Origin: Mesorhizobium onobrychidis
Lineage (GTDB): Bacteria; Pseudomonadota; Alphaproteobacteria; Rhizobiales; Rhizobiaceae
Direction: 5' to 3'
Assembly: GCF_024707545.1 (NCBI RefSeq)
Contig: NZ_CP062229.1
Location: 4,569,501-4,633,500, forward strand
DNA length: 64,000 nucleotides
Shown: piece after piece, positions 30,268 to 37,736 of the stretch
Numbering within the stretch: the stretch's first letter is position 1
Layout of the letters: the number at the start of each line of letters is the position of its first letter
The notes under the pieces: model-generated
The model's database searches: none
What the model was told of the DNA's origin: nothing
What the model saw: the letters and a program-made list of their open reading frames with translations, nothing else
Made by a program: the position numbers and the translations under genes

Positions 30268-30410
30268 TCCGTCACAAGCCGGCGGAGCGCATTATGTTCC
30301 TTCGTCCCAGAAATCCGGGGTGAGGTTGAGGAAAAGATAAGTCGCGCTGGCCGGTTGACCCGAGTTCATCGCGACGGGGGTTTGCGACAGGGGCCAGTCT
30401 GGACCGAATG

Positions 30411-30770
30411 TCAGAATGACTTAGGCGGCACGTACAGGCAGATCGTAATGTCAGGGTTGCCAGATGGGAATTCATGATGCCGGCCTACCGTTGCTTTCTG
30501 GGCATGGCACCAATGGAAACGCATGTCATGTGACTGACGCACCCTGCCGTCCGCGTAAGGCAGCAATTCGCCGGACGGCACCTTGAAGCCCTTGCTTGTT
30601 TCCTGAACGGTGCCATTTGCGATCGGCTCGCAATGCTCGTCCTCGCAGCACTGTTTTTCATACCAGCTATTATCATGTGCCGATGCCAACGGCATTCCGA
30701 AAGCGCAGGCTGCGGCGATGCTAGCGCCCAACCCGAATGCGCCGCCGCGCCCCCTCAATGGCCAGATCAT
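30411..30770 (-). CDS. exported Cys-rich protein, paralogue of 58464-58868
   Basis: The 119-residue product has an N-terminal signal (GGAFGLGASIAAACAFGMPL, cleavage after ASA). The mature part has a cluster C-C-x4-C (KQCCEDEHCEP), a W-C pair (MRFHWCHAQ), and the C-terminal hallmark ITICLYVPPKSF. The chromosomal gene at 58464 has the same order (SCCSGYDC, YHWC, TICLFVPPSSF). Four conserved Cys in an exported protein suggest two disulfides. The family is small, periplasmic and of unknown function, as far as I can tell. Confidence 0.7.
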   Translation of the reverse strand: MIWPLRGRGGAFGLGASIAAACAFGMPLASAHDNSWYEKQCCEDEHCEPIANGTVQETSKGFKVPSGELLPYADGRVRQSHDMRFHWCHAQKATVGRHHEFPSGNPDITICLYVPPKSF

Positions 30771-30774
30771 GATT

Positions 30775-30984
30775 TTACATTAGGCTTGTCTGATATGATG
30801 GCGCAAGCGCAGCTTGCAGCCGGGAAACGGCGCGTAGAGCCTCACCAGCGAGCGTTTCGGCTGGCGGCAGTCCTACGGCGGGGCGCTGCCGTGCGGCCTG
30901 GCGGGCCTTTGGCACATGATGGCAGTGAGCCGTCACCGTCATCTTCGCATCGATCAGAGATTGGAAGGTCCAGCCCTTTGCCAT
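30775..30984 (-). CDS. chimeric small ORF using a duplicated 5' segment
   Basis: The first 23 codons (MAKGWTFQSLIDAKMTVTAH, CHH) are a 70-bp duplicate of the micro-gene at 29290-29445 (30916-30985 against 29377-29446, two differences). The rest (RQAARQRPAVGLPPAETLAG) is unrelated. It may be a new fusion gene or a relic; expression is uncertain. Confidence 0.4.
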   Translation of the reverse strand: MAKGWTFQSLIDAKMTVTAHCHHVPKARQAARQRPAVGLPPAETLAGEALRAVSRLQAALAPSYQTSLM

Positions 30985-30991
30985 CCAACCG

Positions 30992-31210
30992 CTAGTGGTT
31001 GTCCAACAGGATGGCCAGATGTCTGGTTGCGGCGCTTCCTAAAATCAGCTCCTCCAGCCCACTGTCGCTAATCGGCAAACCGTTGATGCGGCGCCTGATT
31101 ACGCGGAGCGCTTCGGATACCGAAACTGCTGTAGTTTTTGCGTGATCATCCAGGTAACGGCCGACTTCAATCACGGCTTTTGCATCGACGTTGGACGGCA
31201 ATTCTCGCAT
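30992..31210 (-). CDS. 72-residue hypothetical protein
   Basis: The product (MRELPSNVDAKAVIEVGRYL, then AVSVSEALRVIRRRINGLPI) is helical with a basic centre. GGGAGGGTGTGCC precedes the start codon. It shares the VSVSEA pattern with 30046-30267. Function unknown. Confidence 0.5.
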   Translation of the reverse strand: MRELPSNVDAKAVIEVGRYLDDHAKTTAVSVSEALRVIRRRINGLPISDSGLEELILGSAATRHLAILLDNH

Positions 31211-31734
31211 GGCACACCCTCCCGCTCAGATGGGCGGAAGCGCTGTCATCTTCCAAGCGCCCGCAATGCCGCTATTGGGTACGGGCGACTTGGGGATTGT
31301 ACGCTCTATTGCGCAATTCGCGAGTCCGCAGATAGCCTCGCCAGCGTGCGTTCCCGCTGGCCGCTGTCCTACACCGCCGAAGCGGCTCGCGCGTCCTGGC
31401 GGCCCCCTTGTGCCTGCGGCGCCGGCCACTTTCAGCCCCTTCGTTCGAAAGTTGGCTTCCAGTCGCGATTGCGCGCCCGCTGCTGGCCTTCGTAGTCAGG
31501 AATGCATGTGAAGAACACCTGCCGGCGGTCACGGCCGGCAGCCTTGCAATTTGAGCAGACAAAGAGCCCGACCAGGTCGTCACCGACGCGAATATCGAAG
31601 TGCGCGGAGCAAGTTAATGAGCTGTGCTCCGAGCCCGCCGAGTTGCCCTCCGAACAATAGCGCAGATGCCCATTTTATGCTATGTCTCGACTACGCTGGC
31701 TCGAGGCGAGGAACGTGCCTGAGGCAACCTTACC
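31211..31734. other. gene-poor stretch with a gene remnant
   Basis: No intact gene is seen. On the minus strand, 31611 to 31432 keeps a protein-like reading (DDLVGLFVCSNCKAAGRDRR, then QVFFTCIPDYEG) with a C-x2-C pair but no convincing start codon, so it looks like the end of a small zinc-binding protein. The part 31310-31420 shows weak similarity to 30800-30910, which suggests older duplications. Confidence 0.4.
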
Positions 31735-32487
31735 ATGACTTCAGATTCTGTGCCCTGCGTCGGCTTCTGGCGGAGGCTCGCTGCCTTTATCGTCGATGGG
31801 TTCGTGGTGATTGTGCCGCTGCAGCTCGCGACAGTAGTTCTCTTTTCGCTAACCGACGCCAAGGTGCAGGGAAGCTTCCTTGGCACGAAGCAGTGCGAGC
31901 AAGTCACCCACTTACCACAAGGGCTCGATCCGCCACCATTTGCCGGCGCGAACTGGGCAGAGATCTGCAAATTTAGCTTCTTCGGATTCCAAACCGCGCA
32001 TGTGCTGACGGTTTCTACTGTGACGCAGAACGGTTCGACAACCAAGATCATATCCCGCAGCTACACCCTTGACGGCGAAGGGCGACCCAATTCAGCTTTC
32101 GTAGCCGACTGGCTCGCAATCTTGCTCCTGTTCGCCTACGTCATCCCGTTTGAGACGCTACGCGGTGCGACATTCGGTAAGTCGCTTGTGCGCATTCGCA
32201 CCGTGGTGAAGAAGACCCCGGAGCGGATTGGGTTGCCGCTCAAGACCACATTGGGACGGGAAGGCGCCAAGCTTCTAGGCTTCATCCCTGGGCTTATGTT
32301 TCCCCTCATGTTTCTTGCCGGTTATGGGCCGGACAATCCGCAGTGGGACGAGGTTTTTTGGCCGCTCTCCTTGTGCGTGTTGGCGGTCAGTTTTGCCTGG
32401 GCAGTTTGGAACATCGCCGATGTCGTGCGCAAGCGTGACCCGATCTATGATCGTCTCGCTGGTACTGCGGTTTTGAGGAAACAATAG
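31735..32487 (+). CDS. RDD family membrane protein
   Basis: The 250-residue protein starts MTSDSVPCVGFWRRLAAFIV, with the RDD-type first helix (GFWRRLAAFIVDGFVVIVPL). A loop of about 85 residues is unusually long. The second helix carries AFVADWLAILLLFAYVIPFE, followed by GATFGKSLVRIRTV, the conserved RDD cytoplasmic segment. Two more hydrophobic stretches follow near the C-terminus, and it ends YDRLAGTAVLRKQ. Some RDD proteins act in ion exchange; the role here is unknown. It is one of the few larger cargo genes of island A. Confidence 0.78.
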   Translation: MTSDSVPCVGFWRRLAAFIVDGFVVIVPLQLATVVLFSLTDAKVQGSFLGTKQCEQVTHLPQGLDPPPFAGANWAEICKFSFFGFQTAHVLTVSTVTQNGSTTKIISRSYTLDGEGRPNSAFVADWLAILLLFAYVIPFETLRGATFGKSLVRIRTVVKKTPERIGLPLKTTLGREGAKLLGFIPGLMFPLMFLAGYGPDNPQWDEVFWPLSLCVLAVSFAWAVWNIADVVRKRDPIYDRLAGTAVLRKQ

Positions 32488-32521
32488 ACACGGCCGTTTC
32501 AAGGAGTGACGTAAACGGGGA

Positions 32522-32881
32522 TTAAGGGTCGACTTGCGACTGGATTGCGCGTCCGAAACTGCCATCAACGGCAGCGGTCTTGCGGCCGTGACAGCCGGCG
32601 CACATGCTGGCGAAGTTGGTAGGATCGAGCCGCCTATAGGGCGCCCTGCGGATGCTAACGATATGGTCGACCAGCGTGGCAGCCTCGCCGCAATCGACGC
32701 ACTGTGGATGGCTGGCCAAGTGCTTGGCGCGGGCTGTTTGCCAGTCGCCGTCATATCCTCGTGCGCGGGCCGATGGGCGGGCTGCATCGCTTGCCGCCTT
32801 CCTAGCTTTGGCGCAAACGCACATTTGGCCTGGCGGCACGACACGGCCGCACGCGCACAGGCGCGGGCCTTTTGATGGCAT
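32522..32881 (-). CDS. HNH endonuclease
   Basis: The 119-residue protein starts at ATG 32881, with AGGAGATCACC upstream. An N-terminal zinc-ribbon-like part (CACGRVVPPGQMCVCAKARK) precedes the HNH domain. The domain shows C-x2-C in HPQCVDCGEAATLVDHIVSI with the catalytic DH, then RRLDPTNFASMCAGCHGRKT with the Asn and second Cys pair. This fits phage- and island-encoded HNH nucleases (terminase-associated or homing type). No terminase neighbour is seen, so the island may be a phage relic. Confidence 0.82.
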   Translation of the reverse strand: MPSKGPRLCACGRVVPPGQMCVCAKARKAASDAARPSARARGYDGDWQTARAKHLASHPQCVDCGEAATLVDHIVSIRRAPYRRLDPTNFASMCAGCHGRKTAAVDGSFGRAIQSQVDP

Positions 32882-33408
32882 GGTGATCTCCTGATGTGCG
32901 AACGGGCCGGCAGCGTCTTGCGTGCCGACCCGTTGCTTGTGCAGCCCGGCAGGACTGCGACCCTTGGCCCGAAAGGAGTGAGGGCTGGTATCTGGACTAC
33001 ATAGCCTTGACCCGATCATTGAACTTGTGCGGTGGGCGGGAGGCTACTTTTCGTTGTACGGCAAGCCCGTAAGCCATGCGCAACGCGTGGCGGTGCCGGC
33101 AATGTCCCCCACCTAATTAGGAAACGGGCTTAACCTGAGGGTTGCCCTTGACGATCACAGCGCCAGCCGTGAAAGGGGTTCGCCGCAATGGAGATTATAT
33201 TCCTAAAATTTGATGTCGCTGGCAAGCGGGTTGGTCGCAGCTCGGAGCGAAACAGCCCGCGACAGTCGCGCTAGTGGTTTCCGCCTAACATAAGAGTCCG
33301 ATTTGGGATTCCCTTTCGGGAGTGCGCATGCGAGACGAATGGGCTTGTCAGACATGCGTTAAGAGGGGGAAGGGCCACCTCAGTTGGCGCCCCCCCAAGG
33401 AGAAACGC
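32882..33408. other. no supported gene, 527 bases
   Basis: The stretch holds only a short peptide frame at 33188-33274 (MEIIFLKFDVAGKRVGRSSE), with AGGGG 10 bases before its ATG. I cannot tell whether it is translated. The rest shows no features. Confidence 0.35.
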
Positions 33409-33849
33409 TTAGGCAGGTATCAGAACGGAGATCCGGTGGATCCCGACTTCCTTGCTTATGTTCGTGGCCTGGTCCGTTTTGCCTTTGCCGCAGGTATAGT
33501 ACTCACCTTTCTTAACGTTAAATTTCTTATCGGGGTTCGTCTTCTTGATGGTGAACTCACCGGCGGTGATAAAACAGACCATGTCGTTGTCCATGACGGA
33601 TTCTTTGTCGGCAGCCCCAGGTTGGAATACTACATCGAGCACTAGAATGCTTTTGATGCCTGTCATATCCGAGTCCCAAGTGCCTACTTCCACTATGCGA
33701 ACGCCGGGGGCAAGCTCCTTACCGTCATTTGGGCCATATGTCGGGACGATCTCTGCGGCTCCCGCGGGCGTCGCTAAAGCGAATAGAGGCGTCGCGGCGG
33801 CTGTCGCTAGACCGATCGTCAATGCAGACCGACGATTGATCTCTTCCAT
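33409..33849 (-). CDS. exported cupin-like protein with Tat-type signal
   Basis: The start ATG 33849 has AGGAGG upstream and gives 146 residues. The signal (NRRSALTIGLATAAATPLFA) has twin Arg and ends in a cleavage site near AGA. The mature part is beta-rich, with GVRIVEVGTWDSDMTGIKSI, VMDNDMVCFITAGEFTIKKT and YYTCGKGKTDQATNIS, which fits a small cupin-type fold. The usual metal-binding His cluster is not obvious. It is transcribed away from the next gene on the right, across about 240 bases. Function unknown. Confidence 0.6.
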   Translation of the reverse strand: MEEINRRSALTIGLATAAATPLFALATPAGAAEIVPTYGPNDGKELAPGVRIVEVGTWDSDMTGIKSILVLDVVFQPGAADKESVMDNDMVCFITAGEFTIKKTNPDKKFNVKKGEYYTCGKGKTDQATNISKEVGIHRISVLIPA

Positions 33850-34086
33850 GGGGTTTCCTCCTAGTCGAAATGTGCGCGCATGCGCACAAACGCACAAAAA
33901 AGACTCGGCGCTTGGGATGGCCTACTGTCAAATCAATTTTGGCCCAAGCTACCCTGTGGTTTCCGCCGCCGACCCCGACAAGGTCTTCTTTGCCGTCAGA
34001 CGCGGGCACCAAGTGTTAGACTCTATCCACTAGGTTCTCTTAGGTTGAGCGGCAGGCCATTTTAGGCCGCCTAGGGAGGGAACAGG

Positions 34087-34416
34087 ATGAACCGGGAAAT
34101 CATAATTGCCGCCGTTACTGCCTTCACACTGGTCGGGTTTTTGTCCGACGCTACCGCCGATGCGGCCTCTGTAGAGGCAGTCATCGGCAAAACCTGGAAT
34201 TTCAAGCAAGGCAAAATCACGGGCACAATAAGCTACACCACGTCAACGGTGGCGGCGACCTTCGGGGGCAAGACCTACGAGGGTACATTGAGAATCGAAG
34301 GAGATCAGACCTGCACCAAATACCCTAAAATTAAGAAAGGTGCGGAGACCTGTTTCGGTATCTCGAAAACCGCCAAGGGATACAAAACAACGCACGGTGC
34401 AACGCTCTGGCCATAA
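34087..34416 (+). CDS. small exported protein, unknown
   Basis: The 109-residue product (start ATG 34087 with AGGGAGGGAACAGG upstream) has a signal peptide (IIIAAVTAFTLVGFLSDATA). The mature domain is mainly beta: GKTWNFKQGKITGTISYTTS, TFGGKTYEGTLRIEGDQTCT. Two Cys (QTCTKYP and ETCFGIS) may form a disulfide. It resembles small secreted beta-barrel-like rhizobial proteins, but I cannot name a family. Confidence 0.6.
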   Translation: MNREIIIAAVTAFTLVGFLSDATADAASVEAVIGKTWNFKQGKITGTISYTTSTVAATFGGKTYEGTLRIEGDQTCTKYPKIKKGAETCFGISKTAKGYKTTHGATLWP

Positions 34417-34437
34417 CCGCGGCCCGGCAGTCCGTCT

Positions 34438-34776
34438 TCAATCCTCGTCCCAGAAATCCTGCAGCGAGGCGTGCCGAAGGTCTTCCTCGCCCCTTAAATG
34501 CTTCACGCGTGCCTTGATCCCCGGTTTGACCCACTGCGTCGCTGGCCGCTTTGGCATGTCTTTGGGTGGTGGGCCGGCATGTTCCTGGACGCGCTTCCAC
34601 AGCCGTTCCCGCATGATCTCGTAGCCATAACCAGCTTGACGTACCCGGATCGGATTGATGAGGCCGACTTGGTCGATGCTATCGGCCAGGGCGGCGAGGA
34701 CGTCGTCATTCAGGGCGCGCGCCTTTGAATGCCGATGAAGTTCTTCGATCGGCAAAACCGTGATGAGATTGTTCAA
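34438..34776 (-). CDS. ParB N-terminal domain joined to a ligase-like tail
   Basis: The 112-residue product begins as a ParB/Srx nuclease-like domain: ITVLPIEELHRHSKARALND, VLAALADSIDQVGLINPIRV. The domain stops just before the expected nucleotide-binding GxHR motif. It continues in the same frame as MRERLWKRVQEHAGPPPKDM and KARVKHLRGEEDLRHASLQD. This second part resembles the C-terminal OB-fold tail of ATP-dependent DNA ligases or a related small rhizobial family. The join looks like a deletion that fused two genes. Catalytic activity is doubtful. It overlaps the AlpA-like gene by 4 bases. Confidence 0.55.
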   Translation of the reverse strand: MNNLITVLPIEELHRHSKARALNDDVLAALADSIDQVGLINPIRVRQAGYGYEIMRERLWKRVQEHAGPPPKDMPKRPATQWVKPGIKARVKHLRGEEDLRHASLQDFWDED

Positions 34777-34973
34777 GCAGCGCTCCCGTAGCGCAGCGCC
34801 TTCGCGTTCTCGATAACGGCAACTATCTCAGAATGCGGCCAGCGGGAGAGCGCGCCGATTTTAACCGGCGGCGGCACCGTGCCATCGGCGACACGTCGCC
34901 AGAAGGTCGGGATGCTGACTTGCAGTACCTTTGCGCCCTCGCGAGCGGTCAGGAGTGGGTCTGTGGGTTCCAT
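34773..34973 (-). CDS. AlpA/Xis-like helix-turn-helix protein
   Basis: The 66-residue protein (EPTDPLLTAREGAKVLQVSI, then PTFWRRVADGTVPPPVKIGA, SRWPHSEIVAVIENAK) has the MerR-like winged helix of AlpA/excisionase proteins, which direct island integrases or regulate them. It is encoded in the same direction as the integrase but 1.2 kb downstream. A role in excision of island A is a reasonable inference. Confidence 0.72.
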   Translation of the reverse strand: MEPTDPLLTAREGAKVLQVSIPTFWRRVADGTVPPPVKIGALSRWPHSEIVAVIENAKALRYGSAA

Positions 34974-35084
34974 TGGTCGGCCTCGTATTCGATTGATACG
35001 AGGTGACTTTGGATGGCGCAGTCGATAGCATCAAGGAAAGGCCGGCCAGTAAATCGATGTTTCTAGCCGGATATTCAAAGGGGA

Positions 35085-36128
35085 TTATGCCGACAATTTC
35101 CGGCGGGAATTTCCGGCATTCTGCAAAAGCGGATCGATATAACTCTGCACAGTGCTGCGGCCAATGGGCATGTTAAATTCGCTTTTCACAAAGCCGATGA
35201 ATTCTTCAATGAGCGCTTCTTGTTTGTCGAGCACGTCACCGCGCATAAGGCGATATCGCAGGATGCGTTGAATGGTGGCCTTGATGTCGCCTCCTGCCTT
35301 GGCTGGTCTTCCCCGAGTACGAGAACCGGACATTTGTGTTACGTTTGATCCATCCTCACTAAGGATGACCACCCCAGGATAGACCAGGGCAGACACACGC
35401 ACAGCGTCGATGTCGGGAGCGGGGAAAACCCTAAACATGTCAGCCGTGCGCACTTGGACGGCGCGGTACACAATTTCAGAGGTAGTCAGTTCGCTGTTTT
35501 TCCAATCGAAATGCCTATATGTCCATGCTTCCTTGGGTATATCGAGGAATGTCCCAAGTTCCGATGCCTCAGAGGCTTTGATTTTCACCTCATCGCTGAT
35601 CGGAAAGTCATGCCAGCCGGTTGCCCTCAGAGCGCCCGAGGAAAGTGCCTGAAAGACGGAGGACCTAGCCTTGTCGACTGCCGGAGAAAACTCGTCCTCC
35701 ACGCCTTCCGCCCACTTCATCTCGCCAGCATCATAGATTCTTTGCTCATGAAGTTTTTTGAATTCCCGTCTGACCTCTTCCGCCTCGTCTTCGGTCAAGT
35801 GGTCAACTCGCGCCGGGTTTGCAAATCGCTCAGCTTCGGCCAATATTTCATCGGAGGACCTTCCGTAAGCCTCGGTGAGCGCTCTTTCGTAGCGCTTGAA
35901 ATCAACTTCGACGCCTAGAAACCGGAACTCGGCATCCGAAAAGCCTCGATCGTAATCGCTGATCCCCCCGATATCGAGTAGCCGCTCCCCGCTTTGCCGC
36001 GCATCGTGTGGACCGTCTTCATCGTCTCCATCCCAAAAAAAGGCGGGCAATCTAGATAATGCGATCCAATAGGCCACCTCCTCCACGTAGCAGGTATCTG
36101 GCAAATTAATTGGCTCGAACATCTGCAT
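35085..36128 (-). CDS. hypothetical protein, 347 residues, next to integrase
   Basis: No family is recognised. The protein is acidic and helical: YWIALSRLPAFFWDGDDEDG at the start, DEAEEVRREFKKLHEQRIYD in the middle, and a basic GSRTRGRPAKAGGD hinge at about residue 270. A C-terminal part (QRILRYRLMRGDVLDKQEAL, then FNMPIGRSTVQSYIDPLLQN) resembles a DNA-binding helix-turn-helix used in replication or regulation. It begins 4 bases after the integrase stop, so it is co-transcribed with it. Confidence 0.6.
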   Translation of the reverse strand: MQMFEPINLPDTCYVEEVAYWIALSRLPAFFWDGDDEDGPHDARQSGERLLDIGGISDYDRGFSDAEFRFLGVEVDFKRYERALTEAYGRSSDEILAEAERFANPARVDHLTEDEAEEVRREFKKLHEQRIYDAGEMKWAEGVEDEFSPAVDKARSSVFQALSSGALRATGWHDFPISDEVKIKASEASELGTFLDIPKEAWTYRHFDWKNSELTTSEIVYRAVQVRTADMFRVFPAPDIDAVRVSALVYPGVVILSEDGSNVTQMSGSRTRGRPAKAGGDIKATIQRILRYRLMRGDVLDKQEALIEEFIGFVKSEFNMPIGRSTVQSYIDPLLQNAGNSRRKLSA

Positions 36129-36132
36129 CGAT

Positions 36133-37377
36133 TCACGCTTCCTTGATCATCTTCAGCAACTGACCACCCTGACCGGTGACGTATTGCGCCCAGCGGGCCA
36201 TCAGCTTCCGCCGCTGCTCAATAAAATCGGTCCGCCTGTAGGACCGCTCGACCGCGCCGCCGACCGTGTGGCCCAAAACCGTTTCGGCAATATCGTGCGG
36301 GGTGCTGGTGGTTTCTGCGATCCAGTCTCGGAGGCTCGATCGAAAGCCGTGAGGTCGCGCAGCCATTTCGGCACGCTCCATCAACCGGGCCATGGTGGCA
36401 TCGGAGATTACCCCTTTCTTCACACTGGGGAACAAAAACCCGCCGCGGGCATGACGGCGGGCTTGCTTAACCACAGCGAGAGCTTCCTTGGACAAGGGCA
36501 CCCGGAAATCAACGGTCGCATCCTTCCGGCCCTTCATTGCCGTGCCGGGGATCGTCCAGATGTCGCCTTCGATTTGCTCCTCTCGCAGGAAACGAAGAGG
36601 ACCGGAACGAACGCCGGTCAGGATTAGCAGCCGGAGTGCGAGGTGCGTGACGGTCCCATCTGCCAAGGACAGGTAAAACGCCGGCACTTCTTGCCACGGT
36701 AATGCCGGGATATTGGTCGCCTTGTGCCGCTGCTTTCCCAGTAAGGCGCGCGCCTTTTCGGTAGCCTGCAGATCGACTTCCAAACCAAGGGCGGCTGCGT
36801 GTTTCATGCAGATTCCCAGGCGGTTCATCGCTTTTCGGGCGGTGTCCGCCTTGTCGTGCCAGATCGGTGCCAGCGTGTCCCGGATATCCTTTTGGTCGAT
36901 ATCAATCACGGGCACCTTCCCGAGCTTGGGCAGAACGTGAAGTTCAAGCGGGCTGAACCAACGGCCCGCGACACCATCGCCCTTGAGCTCCGCCTTGCGG
37001 CTCTCGAATGCATCCAGGGCAATATCTTTGAGCAGATGAAGGCTACTTGCCGCTTCGCGCCTTTTCCGCTCCCGCTCTTTGATCGGATCCAGATTCGACC
37101 GTACGATGGAGCGCGACCGTTCGGCTTCTTCCCGAGCATCCTTCAGAGGGACTTGCGAAACCGAACCTAACCCCATTTCCCGGCGTCGGCCGTGCACTGT
37201 AAACCGGAAGACCCATTGCCCTCCGCCATCCGTGCGCTTGTGCAGCCAGAGACCGCCGCCATCGGAATATTTTCCCTCGGGCGCAGTCCTGACCTTAACG
37301 GCGGAAAGCTTGTTCAGCGAACGTGTATTCCTATCCACCGTTTGATCCACCTTTGGCGGTAGTATGACATGATGCAT
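36133..37377 (-). CDS. tyrosine-type integrase (P4-like)
   Basis: This recombinase integrates and excises island A at the tRNA 3' end. With start ATG 37377 it has 414 residues. The N-terminal arm-binding region contains APEGKYSDGGGLWLHKR, typical of DUF4102 integrases, and a core-binding helical domain follows. The catalytic set is visible: Arg in LLILTGVRSGPLRFLREEQI, the box HGFRSSLRDW with H-x-x-R, and GHTVGGAVERSYRRTDF with the His and nucleophile Tyr. The start codon lies about 100 bases from the core repeat at 37481. No frameshift is seen, so it may be active. Confidence 0.92.
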   Translation of the reverse strand: MHHVILPPKVDQTVDRNTRSLNKLSAVKVRTAPEGKYSDGGGLWLHKRTDGGGQWVFRFTVHGRRREMGLGSVSQVPLKDAREEAERSRSIVRSNLDPIKERERKRREAASSLHLLKDIALDAFESRKAELKGDGVAGRWFSPLELHVLPKLGKVPVIDIDQKDIRDTLAPIWHDKADTARKAMNRLGICMKHAAALGLEVDLQATEKARALLGKQRHKATNIPALPWQEVPAFYLSLADGTVTHLALRLLILTGVRSGPLRFLREEQIEGDIWTIPGTAMKGRKDATVDFRVPLSKEALAVVKQARRHARGGFLFPSVKKGVISDATMARLMERAEMAARPHGFRSSLRDWIAETTSTPHDIAETVLGHTVGGAVERSYRRTDFIEQRRKLMARWAQYVTGQGGQLLKMIKEA

Positions 37378-37480
37378 CTTGATACATGATGAGATTGAAC
37401 GAAACAAGAACTTCCTTAGTTATCAACTACTTTGATGGGCGCTGGTATGCCCTGAGTTGCAGAAGTTCTAGATTTCAATG

Positions 37481-37496
37481 CCGTCCGGGGGCACCA
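37481..37496 (+). repeat. attachment core, middle copy
   Basis: CCGTCCGGGGGCACCA, identical to the tRNA 3' end. It lies about 100 bases upstream of the integrase start and marks the right end of island A and the left end of island B. Confidence 0.85.
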
Positions 37497-37736
37497 ATAA
37501 AATCAAAGCGTTATAAACAATTCCGCTGGTTTACACTTGCTTTGCGAGGCATCCGGGAAGCCATGGGGGAACAATTCCAATGCGTCGTATGTTGCGGCAC
37601 GTCTGGTTCGAGGAGCGGATTTCACGCCCAGCGATCGGCCCGCCTATTCGCAGATGCGCCAAGGGACGCTCACCGGCGTACGCTGGCATACACTTTCGTT
37701 GTGGCGGGTCGGGCCGATTAGCAGCTGTTCGCGGTG

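Larger units (their letters stand above)
26655..37496. mobile_element. integrative island A at tRNA-Thr
   Basis: About 10.8 kb between the tRNA 3' end and the second core copy. A tyrosine integrase at the right end is transcribed inward, its start about 100 bases from the core. Other contents are an AlpA-like HTH protein, a small HTH regulator with palindromic operators, an HNH nuclease, a Tat-signal protein, and many short genes of unknown function. There are no conjugation or phage structural genes. It is best described as a small genomic island or a reduced prophage remnant. Confidence 0.8.
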
